Assembly (NCBI RefSeq): GCF_002090155.1
Contig: NZ_BBRM01000008.1
Location: forward strand, 98,878 to 162,877
Length of the DNA: 64,000 bases
From: Demequina sp. NBRC 110056
GTDB lineage: Bacteria; Actinomycetota; Actinomycetes; Actinomycetales; Demequinaceae
Direction of reading: 5' to 3'
The first letter of the stretch is position 1; each line of letters begins with the position of its first letter. This document shows positions 20,397 to 29,726 of this stretch, piece after piece. Both the position numbers and the translations under genes were made by a program. The notes beneath the pieces were generated by a model that saw nothing but the letters and a program-made list of their open reading frames with translations, searched no databases and was not told the origin of the DNA.

Positions 20397-20969
20397 CTAC
20401 GCCGACGTGTTCGCGACCCAGCGCTTGAGGTGGGCGGCCTCGCGCTCGAGCGGCTCGGCCTCGCCGAGCGCGTTGGCGAGCGTGGCGGCGCCCTGGATGC
20501 CGGTGACGAGGTGCAGCGCGCGGGCGCGGGCGGCCTCGGGCGCGAAGCCGAGCTCCTCGAACTGCTCTGCTGCCCAGTCGATGGTGATCCGCAGCACGCT
20601 TGCCGCGGCGTCACCGAGGTCCTCGCTCAGCTTGCGCGCCTCGGTGGCGAGGGTGCCGACGGGGCAGCCCGAGGCTCGGATCGCTGGCTCGTCCGCGACG
20701 TACGAGTCGATGTAGGCGGACAGCCTGTCGCGCGGGTCCTCCGCGCCGTTCCAGTCCTCGAAGCGGGACCGGTAGCGCTCGAGCAACGCTTCGACCACGG
20801 CCAGTCCGACGTCGTCCTTGGTCTTGAAGTAGTAGTAGACCGAGCCCGGCGCGACGCCGGCCTCGGCCGCGATGTCGCCCAGCGTGGTGCGCTCGAGGCC
20901 GCGCGTGTGCGCGAGGGAGGCCGCGGCGGCGGTGAGGCGCTCACGCTTGTCGGTGGCGGGACGGGGCAT
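20397..20969 (-). CDS. TetR/AcrR-family regulator
   Basis: A 190-residue repressor with N-terminal helix-turn-helix 'TTLGDIAAEAGVAPGSVYYYFKTKDDV' broken across residues 27-53. The ligand domain has 'GCPVGTLATEARKLSEDLG', like TetR_C domains of the AcrR/YcdC sort. GGAGG is 6 nt before ATG 20969. It is divergent from the ABC exporter genes, which are the likely targets. CTAG-containing half-sites at about 20992-21017 may be its operator, but the symmetry is weak. Confidence 0.85.
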   Translation of the reverse strand: MPRPATDKRERLTAAAASLAHTRGLERTTLGDIAAEAGVAPGSVYYYFKTKDDVGLAVVEALLERYRSRFEDWNGAEDPRDRLSAYIDSYVADEPAIRASGCPVGTLATEARKLSEDLGDAAASVLRITIDWAAEQFEELGFAPEAARARALHLVTGIQGAATLANALGEAEPLEREAAHLKRWVANTSA

Positions 20970-20989
20970 GCGAGCCTCCAGGGCATCGA

Positions 20990-21018
20990 CTATGTATCTA
21001 GGACGCTCACTAGTATGC
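20990..21018. promoter_or_regulatory. Possible divergent promoter/operator of TetR and ABC genes
   Basis: The AT-richer stretch CTATGTATCTAGGACGCTCA then CTAGTATG contains TATCTAG and CTAGTAT as an imperfect inverted repeat, plus TAGTAT as a possible -10 for the rightward ABC operon. The rest of the 209-bp gap (20970-21178) shows nothing I can name. Confidence 0.3.
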
Positions 21019-21178
21019 GGGGCCGGCGTCGACCCCTGACGGCGACACGCCCCAGAATCAGGGATGTCCCTCATGGTTGGGGGCTCGCGCCCCTGCCACA
21101 CTGAACCCGATGGCGACGGCGCAGGTCCCTGCGCCCGACCGCGGCGGCGAGGCCGCCTCGATGCAGAGGGAATGGTGC

Positions 21179-22117
21179 ATGACGCTCACTCAGGACGCGC
21201 CCGTCAGGACGGACGCCATCACGGTGGAGGGGGTGTCGCGCTCCTTCGGATCGGTCAAGGCCGTCGAGGACGCGACGCTGACCGTCCCACGCGGCCACGT
21301 GACCGCGCTGATCGGCCCCAACGGCTGCGGCAAGACCACGCTCATGCTCATGCTGTCGGGGCTGCTGCGTCCCGACGCTGGCGAGATCGCGATCGCCGGT
21401 CACGATCCCCGCACGGACGCCGCTGCGGTGCGCGCGGAGATCGGCTGGATGCCTGACCAGCTGGGGTCGTGGGACAACCTCACGTGCCTGCAGACGCTGA
21501 CCCTCATGGGCGAGGCGTACCGCATCCCGCGCGCGACCGCCCGGGCCCGGGGCATGGCGCTGCTGCACCGCGTCCACCTCGAGGAGTTCGCGGACCGCCC
21601 CGCGCGCGTGCTGTCGCGCGGGCAGAAGCAGCGCCTGTCGCTCGCCCGCGCGCTCGTGCACGACCCCGCGGTGCTGCTGCTCGACGAGCCCGCCAACGGC
21701 CTCGACCCGCGCTCGCGCGTCGAGCTGCGCGACCTCGTCCGCGAGTTCGCCGCCGAGGGCCGCGCTGTGCTCGTGTCGAGTCACGTGCTCGCCGAGCTCG
21801 ACGAGATGGTCGACGACGCGGTCTTCATGTCGAAGGGCCGCACGATGGGCGAGCACGCCGCGGCCATGGTCGCCGACGCGCGCCTCAAGTACAGGGTCGA
21901 CGCCCTCGACCCCGCCGCGCTCCAGGAGGCGCTGAGCCGCGGGGGCGTCGAGTTCGAGCCCACCGCGACGGGCGCGATCACGCGCATCGCCGACGAGGCC
22001 AACGCGGCGCAGGCCCTCGCCTGGCTCATCCGCCAGGGCGTGCAGGTGCACCGCTTCGGCCCCGCGGGCTCGGCGCTCGAGCAGACCTACATGGCGATGA
22101 ACGAGGAGCGGCGATGA
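21179..22117 (+). CDS. ABC transporter ATP-binding protein
   Basis: A 312-residue ATPase: Walker A 'GPNGCGKTTL', signature 'LSRGQKQRLSLARAL', Walker B 'VLLLDEPANGLDPRSR', H-loop 'VSSHVLAEL'. The signature has an Arg in LSRGQ, common in CcmA-type ABC-2 exporters. GAGGG precedes ATG 21179. The extra C-terminal 90 residues are typical of this exporter class. It overlaps the permease gene as ATGA, so they form one two-gene exporter probably controlled by the divergent TetR protein. Confidence 0.9.
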   Translation: MTLTQDAPVRTDAITVEGVSRSFGSVKAVEDATLTVPRGHVTALIGPNGCGKTTLMLMLSGLLRPDAGEIAIAGHDPRTDAAAVRAEIGWMPDQLGSWDNLTCLQTLTLMGEAYRIPRATARARGMALLHRVHLEEFADRPARVLSRGQKQRLSLARALVHDPAVLLLDEPANGLDPRSRVELRDLVREFAAEGRAVLVSSHVLAELDEMVDDAVFMSKGRTMGEHAAAMVADARLKYRVDALDPAALQEALSRGGVEFEPTATGAITRIADEANAAQALAWLIRQGVQVHRFGPAGSALEQTYMAMNEERR

Positions 22118-23373
22118 CCACGGACACTCTGCACGAGCACCCCGCCGGCGCCGACGTCCCCGTCGACCCGCCCGCGCGCAAGGGCAACCCCTGGCTGCCG
22201 TCCTTCCACGGCGTCGGGCTGATGACCCGCATCGAGCTGCGCCGCCGGCGCCCCTCGACCAAGGGCTACGTCCTCTACGGCATCCTGTTCGCGATCGTCA
22301 TCGCGATCTGCCTCGCCGCGGCCATCTTCACGCCGCCGCAGCTGTCCTCGACCAACTTCGAGATCGTCCTCATCATGGTGCTGGGCGTCGGCATGCTCAT
22401 CGCGCCGTCGCTGTCGGCGACGTCGATCAACGGCGACTCCGGCGAGGGAGTCCTCGCGCCGCTGCAGATGTCGCACCTGACCGCGGGTGACATCGCGATG
22501 GGCAAGCTGCTCGCGTCGTGGACCGTCTCGGTGTTCGCGCTGGTCGCGTTGTCGCCGTTCCTCATCTACACGTTCCTCAGCTCCGGCTGGACGGTGGTGG
22601 AGATGCTGACGACCATCGGCGCGATCCTGCTCGTGGTGCTCGCGTTCACCGCGGTGGGCCTCGCGTGGTCGTCGATCGCGGCGCGCGCCGTCGCGTCGGT
22701 GGCGCTCGCCCATCTGACGACCGGCTTCTTCCTCATCGGCACGCTCATCGCGTTCGGCGTCTCGACGCTGCTGTTCACCGAGGAGGCCACGCAGCGCGAC
22801 CGCTACATCGACTGGGAGACCCTGGCGCCCGAGGCCGAGGAGGCGCTCAACGAGGCGTACATGACCGGGGACTTCTCCGCGCTGGACCCCGACGACTACC
22901 AGTGCGTGGAGTCCGAGTGGGCGTACACCATCGCCCACACGGAGCACGTCGCGTGGATCCTGCTGACCAACCCGGCCGTGATGATCACGGAGACGGCGCC
23001 GATCGTGGACCCCGAGACCTGGGAGGAAGACGGGCGCGCCGCGCCTGGGCTGTTCGCGAACATCCACTCGATGGTCTCGGACGCGCGGCTCGGGCCCGAC
23101 GACGAGCTCGACGACTACATCGCGTACGACGAGTGCGCGCAGCTGTTCCAGGAGGCCGAGGCGTCCGAGATGTCCGAGGAGGAGCTCGAGGCGATGTGGG
23201 CCGAGGACGAGAACCGCTGGATCGAGCGCCAGCAGGAGCTCGCGAACCTCGAGCGCGCTCCGTGGCTGGGTCTGTCGGTGGCCGGCGTGCTGCTGGTGGG
23301 CTCGATGTGGATCGTCATCCGCCGGCTGCGCGTGCCCTACAAGAAGCTGAGGACCGGCACCCGCGTCGCCTAG
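22114..23373 (+). CDS. ABC-2 type permease with acidic extracytoplasmic domain
   Basis: A 419-residue membrane protein with about five hydrophobic spans between residues 45 and 225, then an acidic soluble stretch (about 230-385: 'LAPEAEEALNEAYMTGDF', 'SEMSEEELEAMWAEDENRW') and a final span near residue 395. 'LSATSINGDSGEGVLAPLQ' resembles the conserved loop of ABC-2 permeases that remodel antibiotic or polysaccharide export. The acidic domain should lie outside the membrane. Cargo is unknown. Confidence 0.85.
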   Translation: MTTDTLHEHPAGADVPVDPPARKGNPWLPSFHGVGLMTRIELRRRRPSTKGYVLYGILFAIVIAICLAAAIFTPPQLSSTNFEIVLIMVLGVGMLIAPSLSATSINGDSGEGVLAPLQMSHLTAGDIAMGKLLASWTVSVFALVALSPFLIYTFLSSGWTVVEMLTTIGAILLVVLAFTAVGLAWSSIAARAVASVALAHLTTGFFLIGTLIAFGVSTLLFTEEATQRDRYIDWETLAPEAEEALNEAYMTGDFSALDPDDYQCVESEWAYTIAHTEHVAWILLTNPAVMITETAPIVDPETWEEDGRAAPGLFANIHSMVSDARLGPDDELDDYIAYDECAQLFQEAEASEMSEEELEAMWAEDENRWIERQQELANLERAPWLGLSVAGVLLVGSMWIVIRRLRVPYKKLRTGTRVA

Positions 23374-23380
23374 CCGGCAA

Positions 23381-23527
23381 GCGCATCGGCCCGCCCCCCC
23401 CCTTCCGCAAGTGGGCCCACTTTCATCGCCTACCCGCGGTAGAGCATGAAGGTGGGTCCACTTTCGTGGTGAAGGCGAGGGGGAGGGGCGGGGAGCGCGG
23501 TGCGCGGCCGCCGGAGGGCCGATGCGC
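23381..23527. repeat. GCATCGGCC-bordered element with two GTGGGCCCAC palindromes
   Basis: GCGCATCGGC at 23381-23390 and GGAGGGCCGATGCGC at 23513-23527 are its inverted borders. Inside are GCAAGTGGGCCCACTTTC (23407-23424) and GAAGGTGGGTCCACTTTC (23448-23465), with a CTACC/GGTAG mini-hairpin between them. It occupies the whole gap between the convergent ABC permease and recR genes. Confidence 0.85.
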
Positions 23528-23549
23528 GCTCGGCGCCTCGAGGGACGCG

Positions 23550-24146
23550 TCAGGAGACCTGGCGGCGACCCTCGAAGGCGCGGCCGAGCGTGACCTCGTC
23601 GGCGTACTCGAGGTCGCCGCCGACCGGCAGCCCCGAGGCGAGCCGCGACACCGTCACACCCATCGGCACGAGCATGCGCGTCAGGTAGGTCGCGGTGGCC
23701 TCGCCCTCGATGTTGGGGTCGGTCGCGATGATGACCTCTTGGATCGCGCCGTCACCGAGGCGCGTCAGCAGCTCCCGGATGCGCAGGTCGTCGGGCCCGA
23801 CGCCGTTCATCGGATCGATCGCGCCGCCGAGCACGTGATAGCGGCCCCGGTACTCGCGGGTGCGCTCGATGACGACGACGTCCTTGGGCTCCTCAACGAC
23901 GCACAGCAGGTCCTCGGCGCGGCGCGGGTCCGCGCAGATGCGGCACTGCTCGGACTCGGCGACGTTGCCGCAGGTCTCGCAGAAGCGCACCTTCTCCTTC
24001 ACGGTGGTGATGGCGTCCGCGAGGCGCTTGACGTCGGTGGCGTCGGCGGCGAGCAGGTGGAAGGCGATGCGCTGGGCGCTCTTGGGGCCCACGCCGGGCA
24101 GGTGCCCGAGTTCGTCGATCAGATCCTGAACTGCGCCGTCGTACAT
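23550..24146 (-). CDS. recR: Recombination mediator RecR
   Basis: A 198-residue protein acting with RecO/RecF to load RecA at gaps. The helix-hairpin-helix is '[20 protein letters not shown]', the C4 zinc finger is '[16 protein letters not shown]', and the Toprim domain follows ('[16 protein letters not shown]', '[15 protein letters not shown]'). Start at ATG 24146 (MYDGAVQDL) gives the normal family length. It is 58 bp downstream of dnaX; the ybaB gene that often sits between these two is absent. Confidence 0.95.
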   Translation of the reverse strand: MYDGAVQDLIDELGHLPGVGPKSAQRIAFHLLAADATDVKRLADAITTVKEKVRFCETCGNVAESEQCRICADPRRAEDLLCVVEEPKDVVVIERTREYRGRYHVLGGAIDPMNGVGPDDLRIRELLTRLGDGAIQEVIIATDPNIEGEATATYLTRMLVPMGVTVSRLASGLPVGGDLEYADEVTLGRAFEGRRQVS

Positions 24147-24204
24147 GGGCTCAAGCGTAGGCGGCGCCACCGACGCCGGCGCGCACCGCCGAGCCGCGGA
24201 TGCG

Positions 24205-26424
24205 TCAGTCCTCGATGATGGTGCCGCCGAGCAGCTGCGCCACCACGTCCGCGCCGCTCAGCTGCGCGTCGGGGGCCTGCTCATCGTCGGGCGACATGTC
24301 CTCGTGGTCGTCGCTCGCACCGCCGGCCGCGGCCCGCGACGGCGCGTCCTCGGAGGGCTCGTCCTCGGGGGGCGGCTCGTCCCACGGCGGTGGCTCGTCG
24401 CTGGCCGCGCTCGCGGCGACAGCGCCCGCGACGGCCGCACCGCTCGCGGCGACTGCGGCAGGCGCGGAAGCCGGGCGGGGCGGGGAGGCGACCGAAGGAG
24501 CGCGCTGCGGCGCAGGCGCCGCGGCCGGTGTCGTGGCGGGGCGCCCGCCACCAGGCCCCTGGATGGCCTCGACGCGCACGTGCAGGCCGAGCGTCTCGCG
24601 GACCGCGAGCGCGACGTTCTCCGCGTGGGCGCTGCCCGTGAAGCGGGAGGCGAGCGCGCCGTTGTCGAAGGCCAGCGTCAGGACTCCTCCGCTGACGCTG
24701 GCGACCTGCGCGCTCTGGCTCACCATCGACCACGTGACGCGGCGACGCTCGAGCGTGCCGAGCACCTCGGGCCACCGGCGACGGACCAGCTCGGCATCCT
24801 CGGCGCCCCCGGCCACGTCCCCGGTGGGCGCGCGCACGGGCTCCGGCTCGGCTGGAGCGGGCTGTGGGGGTGCAGGCGTCGCGGGCGCAGCGGACGCTGG
24901 TGGCGCCGATGCGGCCGCTGGCTCCTCGGCCCGCTGCGGCTCAGGAGTGGGCTCGGGCGCGCGTGGGGGCTCGGCTGCGGCCGTCGCGCCCCCGCTCGAC
25001 TCAGCGTCGCCGCTGGGTTCAGCGGCCGCGGTCGACTTAGCGGCCGCGGTCGACTCTGCCTCCGTGGCGGATGGGGTCGGGGGAGCCGCGGGCGCGGCGG
25101 GCGGCGCGACGCTGGCGGCCTCAGTGGCTGCTCGTGAGGGTGCTGCTGGCTGAGGCTCCTCGCCTCGCGCGGCAGCGACCGCTGCACGGGCCTTCGCGGC
25201 GCCCGTAGCGGCGTCCGCGCCGGCGCCTCCCGGTCCGGTGCCGCTCGCTGCGGGTGCCGACGTCCCTGCGCCGGCAGGGGGAGCCGCAGCGACCGCGGGA
25301 GCGGCGGGCGGCGCACCGGCGCCGGTCGCAGCGGCGACCAGGCGCGCGCACAGCAGCTCGAGGTGGAGGCGCGGCGAGGTGGCGCCGACCATGTGGGTGA
25401 GAGCGTCGTTGACGAGGTCGCCCGCCTGCGAGGCGCGCGCGAGGCCCAGGCGGCGAGCCTGGTCCTTCATCGAGTCCAGCTGGTCGGACGGGATCTCGCC
25501 CAGCGCCTTCAGGCCGTCGACGCCCGCGGCGCACAGCAGGATGAGGTCGCGCAGACGCTCGAGGAGGTCCTCGACGAAGCGGCGCGGCTCGTGCCCGGTG
25601 CCGATCACGCGGCCCACGACGTCGAACAGCGACGCGCCATCTCCGGCGGCGATCGCGTCGACGGCGTCGTCGAGCAGCGTGGCGTCGGTGAAGCCGAGCA
25701 GGGCGATCGCACGCTCGTACGTGACGCCGGCCTCGTCGGAGCCCGCCATGAGCTGGTCGAGCACGGACAGGGTGTCGCGCACGGAGCCCCCGCCAGCGCG
25801 GACGACGAGGGGCAGCACTCCGCCCTCGACCTGCACGGACTCGGCCTCGCACAGCTGGCCGAGATAGTCGATGAGCACCGCCGGCGGGACGAGCCGGAAC
25901 GGGTAGTGGTGGGTGCGGGAGCGGATGGTGCCGATGACCTTCTCGGGCTCCGTGGTCGCGAAGATGAAGCGCACGTGCGGAGGCGGCTCCTCGACGAGCT
26001 TCAGCAGCGCGTTGAAGCCCTGCGTCGTGACCATGTGGGCCTCGTCGAGGATGAAGATCTTGTAGCGATCGCGGGCCGGGGCGAAGGCGGCGCGCTCACG
26101 CAGCTCGCGGGCGTCGTCGACGCCGTTGTGCGACGCGGCGTCGATCTCGACCACGTCCACCGAGCCGGCGCCGCCGCGCGCGAGCTCGACGCACGAGTCG
26201 CACGTGCCGCACGGGGTGTCCGTGGGTCCCTGCTCGCAGTTCAGGCAGCGCGCGAGGATGCGCGCAGACGTCGTCTTGCCGCAGCCGCGCGGGCCCGAGA
26301 ACAGGTACGCGTGGTTGACACGATCCGCGCGCAGGGCCTGCATCAGCGGCGTCGTGACGTGCTCCTGCCCCACGACATCGGCGAAGGCGTCCGGGCGATA
26401 GCGGCGGTACAGGGCGGTGCTCAC
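24205..26424 (-). CDS. dnaX: DNA polymerase III subunit gamma/tau
   Basis: A 739-residue clamp-loader subunit. AAA+ domain I begins '[18 protein letters not shown]', Walker A is '[15 protein letters not shown]', the zinc site is '[15 protein letters not shown]', Walker B 'IFILDEAHM' and sensor 1 '[11 protein letters not shown]' are all present. Domain III ends near residue 365. A very long Ala/Pro/Glu linker (about 370-590) precedes a folded C-terminal region that should contact the polymerase alpha subunit and DnaB. No frameshift slippery site is evident. It directly precedes recR. Confidence 0.95.
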   Translation of the reverse strand: MSTALYRRYRPDAFADVVGQEHVTTPLMQALRADRVNHAYLFSGPRGCGKTTSARILARCLNCEQGPTDTPCGTCDSCVELARGGAGSVDVVEIDAASHNGVDDARELRERAAFAPARDRYKIFILDEAHMVTTQGFNALLKLVEEPPPHVRFIFATTEPEKVIGTIRSRTHHYPFRLVPPAVLIDYLGQLCEAESVQVEGGVLPLVVRAGGGSVRDTLSVLDQLMAGSDEAGVTYERAIALLGFTDATLLDDAVDAIAAGDGASLFDVVGRVIGTGHEPRRFVEDLLERLRDLILLCAAGVDGLKALGEIPSDQLDSMKDQARRLGLARASQAGDLVNDALTHMVGATSPRLHLELLCARLVAAATGAGAPPAAPAVAAAPPAGAGTSAPAASGTGPGGAGADAATGAAKARAAVAAARGEEPQPAAPSRAATEAASVAPPAAPAAPPTPSATEAESTAAAKSTAAAEPSGDAESSGGATAAAEPPRAPEPTPEPQRAEEPAAASAPPASAAPATPAPPQPAPAEPEPVRAPTGDVAGGAEDAELVRRRWPEVLGTLERRRVTWSMVSQSAQVASVSGGVLTLAFDNGALASRFTGSAHAENVALAVRETLGLHVRVEAIQGPGGGRPATTPAAAPAPQRAPSVASPPRPASAPAAVAASGAAVAGAVAASAASDEPPPWDEPPPEDEPSEDAPSRAAAGGASDDHEDMSPDDEQAPDAQLSGADVVAQLLGGTIIED

Positions 26425-26501
26425 AGGGCGAGCCTAACGGCGCCCGGTGACACGCGCATCGGCCCTCCACAGACCCCACGACGAGGGTGCGGGCATGAGA
26501 G

Positions 26502-26589
26502 GACCCCCCACGCACCCGACAGAGCCCGCTTGCCCTTGCTGCATTCCTGCCCTGGGGGAGTTGGGCGAGATATCGCCACGTGGGGGGTC
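26502..26589 (-). ncRNA. ffs: Signal recognition particle RNA (4.5S type)
   Basis: On the minus strand the transcript would begin and end with pairing arms GACCCCCCACG and CGTGGGGGGTC. The apical SRP domain is recognisable as CAGGGCAGGAATGCAGCA: CAGG, a GGAA tetraloop closed by GCA/TGC, then AGCA, which is the Ffh-binding helix 8. It lies just upstream of dnaX, as in many actinobacteria. TAGACT (complement at 26597-26602) is a plausible -10 about 7 bp before the 5' end. Exact ends are uncertain by a few bases. Confidence 0.85.
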
Positions 26590-26656
26590 GCCGTCAAGTC
26601 TAGCGTCGATGCGGATTTAGCCAGGACGCCCATGCTCGGGTACCATCTACGGGCTT

Positions 26657-26744
26657 GGAGGATTCGCCTAGTGGCCTATGGCGCACGCTTGGAAAGCGTG
26701 TTGGGTGCAAGCCCTCAGGGGTTCGAATCCCCTATCCTCCGCCA
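26657..26744 (+). tRNA. tRNA-Ser(GGA)
   Basis: Class II cloverleaf with acceptor GGAGGAT/ATCCTCC, anticodon stem CACGC/GCGTG with loop TTGGAAA (anticodon GGA), long variable arm, T-loop GGTTCGAATCC, discriminator G and encoded CCA. TACCAT at 26641-26646 is a possible -10. Confidence 0.95.
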
Positions 26745-26779
26745 AGAGTGACCTATGCCGCGTTCGAGTCGGGGGTTTC

Positions 26780-27475
26780 GTGAGTCAGTCGCAGACGGGT
26801 CCTGACCCCAAGCGCCGCAAGGCCGTGCGTCGACACCGTCGCGAGCGCCAGATCGTCGTCTTCGGCGTCATCATCATCGCCATCGCCGCCGTCGTGTTCA
26901 TGGCGTCCGCCATCTACAACGGCGACGTCGAGGGTCCCTTCGCCTCCGAGTTCAAGTCGCCGGCCGCGGACCTCGACGAGGTCGACCTCGTCTGCCCGCC
27001 GGTGGGCGAGGAGGCGAGCCTCCCGCTCGACCCGAGCGCGGTCGTGGTGCGCGTCGACAACAGCACCGACGTGCCTGGCCTCGCGGGCACCACGGCGGAC
27101 ACGCTCGAGGGCCGAGGCTTCGTCGTCGTCGGCACCACCAACTGGCCGCGCTCCTACGACGGCAACGTCGAGATCTACTTCGGCTCCGCCGGCGTGCAGC
27201 ACGCGTACACGCTCGCTCGCCAGTTCACGGACGCCAGGCTCGTCCTCGACAACCGCCCCGACATCACGCTCGACCTGGTGCTCGGTGAGGAGTTCGGCGA
27301 GTCGCCGCAGCTTCGCGAGCCCCTCGCCCCCGAGCTGTCGCCGACCCTGCCGCTGACCGCCGACGGCGAGTGCCGCCCGGCCAACCTGGTCGTGGCCGTG
27401 CCGGCGCCTCGCACGCTGCCGGAGAACCCGCTCGCCACCGCCAGCCCCAGCCCGTCGCCCTCGCCCGAGGGCTGA
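26780..27475 (+). CDS. LytR_C-domain membrane protein
   Basis: A 231-residue protein: basic N-terminus, one membrane span (residues about 27-45), then a LytR C-terminal-type domain of about 85 residues ('VVVRVDNSTDVPGLAGTTAD', 'RGFVVVGTTNW', 'IYFGSAGVQHAYTLARQF'), and a Ser/Pro tail. This stand-alone domain occurs next to LytR-CpsA-Psr enzymes or on its own in actinobacteria and is presumed to act at the cell surface. I start at GTG 26780; the in-frame extension to 26678 runs through the tRNA gene and is rejected. Confidence 0.8.
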   Translation: MSQSQTGPDPKRRKAVRRHRRERQIVVFGVIIIAIAAVVFMASAIYNGDVEGPFASEFKSPAADLDEVDLVCPPVGEEASLPLDPSAVVVRVDNSTDVPGLAGTTADTLEGRGFVVVGTTNWPRSYDGNVEIYFGSAGVQHAYTLARQFTDARLVLDNRPDITLDLVLGEEFGESPQLREPLAPELSPTLPLTADGECRPANLVVAVPAPRTLPENPLATASPSPSPSPEG

Positions 27476-27490
27476 GTCGAGGGTCCGCGC

Positions 27491-27689
27491 GGACCCAGCG
27501 GGCGCATCGGCGCTGCTCAGTCGCGTCCCCGTCGACAGTCGCGAACATCTGCGATCCGACACGCCGCCTTCGTGGCGTGTGCGCGCCCAACGGCACGGCG
27601 TGTCGCGGCGCCGACGTTCTAAACTGTCGGGTGGACGGCCTGGACTGCGTGGACGGCGGGACCGGCGGAGGGCCGATGCGCGGGCTGGG
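27491..27689. repeat. Long intergenic inverted-repeat element, copy 1 (left border of arabinan island)
   Basis: Begins GGACCCAGCGGGCGCATCGG and ends GGAGGGCCGATGCGCGGGC. Inside, TCGACAGTCGCGAACATC (27532-27549) pairs with GACGTTCTAAACTGTCGG (27613-27630), and the interior carries GACACGCC / GGCGTGTC arms. It is clearly homologous to the element at 34176-34364. The 316-bp gap 27476-27791 between two convergent genes holds this element and little else. Confidence 0.85.
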
Positions 27690-27791
27690 CAGGGCGTCCC
27701 CGTCGCGTCGCGCTCGGGGTGTGGGCGTGAACGGACGAGGCCGGCGGCCGCGTCGCGCGCGGCCACCGGCCCTGCCCGTGCCGTCCCGGGG

Positions 27792-29726
27792 TCAGGCGGT
27801 GGGGATCCACACCCGCATCGTCGAGGGTCCCCTGTTGGCCCACGAGTGATAGGGCGTCATCCGGACCCGCCGCGCCGCGCCAGGCGCTTCGCCTGAGGGG
27901 GCGGACGTTCGATACGGCCAGCCGTGCTCCGGCTCGGCCTCGCGAAGCACGGAGGCGACCACCTCGCCATCGTCGAGGGCGACACCAGCGGAGGGGTCGA
28001 TGCGGATGAGCGACAGGTCGTCGTCGCGAGCCGAGATGCCCGCGGCCTCGAGGTCCACGGACTCGATGCAGTAGACGACCGGACCGCGCTCGATCGCGAC
28101 CGTCCCGCGCACGGCGTCGATGCGCGGGTCAGGCGTCGTGAACCGCGGGCTCACCGGAAGGTCCAGCACCGCGACGGCTCCCTTCGCCAGCGGTGCCGAG
28201 GGCTCGGCGTAGGTGCCGGGCGCCGCAGCGACGGTGCCGTCGGCCGTGGTGAGCGTGGCGCCGTCGGCCCACGCGGGGACGCGCAGCGAGAGGGCGACGC
28301 CTTCCGCGGGGGCCTCGACGACGGTCACGGTGATGGTGCCGTCGTCGGGATAGGCGGTCTCGACGTCGACGCGCACCCGGTTCGCTCCGACGACCGTCTC
28401 GATGCGGCACGGCGCGAACTGGTGCACCTGGATGCCCTCGCCATCTGCTGTCGCGACGTAGGACGCGAGGCTCGCGAGCGTGCGCGCCACGTTGGGAGGA
28501 CAGCACGAGACCTCGAACCACGGGGCCCGGAGAGAGGACAGCGCGCGCGGCGACACCTCGTCTGGCGCCGCCACCGTGCCCGGCACACGCTGGTGAAGGG
28601 TGTTGGCGTAGAAGAAGGCGGTGCCATCAGCCGCGGGTGACGTCGCGAGCACGTTGTACCAGGTGCGCTCGATGAGATCCGCGTACTCCGTGGCGGGGCT
28701 GTCCAGCAGCAGTCGCCAGCTGAACATCGCGGAGGCGATGCCCGCACACGTCTCCGAGTACGCGCGGTCGGGTGGCAAGACCCAGTCGTCGCCGAAGGCC
28801 TCGTCCTGGTGCCGCGACCCTTGGCCACCGGTGACGTAGGTCCGGCGCTCCGCGGTGCGGGCCCACTGCGCGCGCAACGCGTCCACCAGTGCTCCGTCCC
28901 CTGTCTCGACCGCCGCGTCGACCGCTCCGGCGGCAAGGTAGTTGGCGCGCACCGCGTGCCCGCGCAGGGCCGTGGCGTCCCGCAGCGCGACGTCGTCCTG
29001 GAAGTACGCGCGACCCCACTCGATGTCCGCGAGCGTGCCGTCACCGTGGCGGTCGACGAACAGCTTCGCCTGTCGCGCGTACCGGGCATCGCCCGTGAGG
29101 CGCGCGAGCTCGGTGAGCCCGAGCTCGATCTCGGCGTGGCCGCAGATGCTCGGGATCCCGTCAGGCCCGAAGGTGTCGCAGATGAGGTCCGCCGCACGCG
29201 TCGCGATCGCGACCAGCCCGTCGTCGGCCCCGGGCGCCGTGCGACCGCGAGCGACGGCGGCCTGCATGAGGTGGCCCATGCAGTACAGCTCGTGCCCCCA
29301 TTCGAGGTCGGTCCAGCGCGCCGGCTGGTCCTCGTGGCCGAAGTTCGTGTGGAGGTAGCCGTCGGGGTCCTGCGCGGCGCCGATGCGCGCCACGGTCTCC
29401 GTGAAGGTCGCCTCCAACTGCGGATCCGGTCGGCGCGCGAGCTCCCATGCCGCCGCCTCGAGATACTTGTAGGCCTCCGAGTCCGAGAACTCCCGCCCGC
29501 GCCGCCCGGCACTGATGCCGCCGCCGGCGACCAGATCGAAGTTGCGCAGCCACCCCTCGGAGTCGAGGAAGCCCTTGATGTGCGCGAGGGTGGCGGAGCC
29601 GTTGATGTCCTGCCGACGGCCCCAGAACCCTCCCGTGATCGTGACCTCGTCGACCCCGAGCGGGCGCAGCCGCGAGGAGCTGGGTGCGACGGGCGCGACG
29701 GGCGTGTGAGTCGTGGTCATGGTCAT
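27792..29726 (-). CDS. GH127 beta-L-arabinofuranosidase
   Basis: A 644-residue cytoplasmic glycoside hydrolase; no signal peptide. GH127 enzymes (HypBA1 type) release L-arabinose from beta-linked arabinofuranosides using a zinc-bound cysteine nucleophile. The 'EVSCCPPNVART' motif gives the paired cysteines, with 'YVTGGQGSRHQDEAFGDDW' and 'RAYSETCAGIA' providing the acidic residues. The barrel is followed by two beta domains. ATG 29726 overlaps the stop of the upstream permease gene (ATGA). A second, divergent GH127 lies at 45404-47344; substrates may differ. Confidence 0.88.
   Translation of the reverse strand: MTMTTTHTPVAPVAPSSSRLRPLGVDEVTITGGFWGRRQDINGSATLAHIKGFLDSEGWLRNFDLVAGGGISAGRRGREFSDSEAYKYLEAAAWELARRPDPQLEATFTETVARIGAAQDPDGYLHTNFGHEDQPARWTDLEWGHELYCMGHLMQAAVARGRTAPGADDGLVAIATRAADLICDTFGPDGIPSICGHAEIELGLTELARLTGDARYARQAKLFVDRHGDGTLADIEWGRAYFQDDVALRDATALRGHAVRANYLAAGAVDAAVETGDGALVDALRAQWARTAERRTYVTGGQGSRHQDEAFGDDWVLPPDRAYSETCAGIASAMFSWRLLLDSPATEYADLIERTWYNVLATSPAADGTAFFYANTLHQRVPGTVAAPDEVSPRALSSLRAPWFEVSCCPPNVARTLASLASYVATADGEGIQVHQFAPCRIETVVGANRVRVDVETAYPDDGTITVTVVEAPAEGVALSLRVPAWADGATLTTADGTVAAAPGTYAEPSAPLAKGAVAVLDLPVSPRFTTPDPRIDAVRGTVAIERGPVVYCIESVDLEAAGISARDDDLSLIRIDPSAGVALDDGEVVASVLREAEPEHGWPYRTSAPSGEAPGAARRVRMTPYHSWANRGPSTMRVWIPTA

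Noticed and set aside
26678..26779. Upstream extension of the LytR_C-domain gene
   Set aside because: It runs through tRNA-Ser(GGA); the GTG at 26780 gives a normal membrane-protein start.
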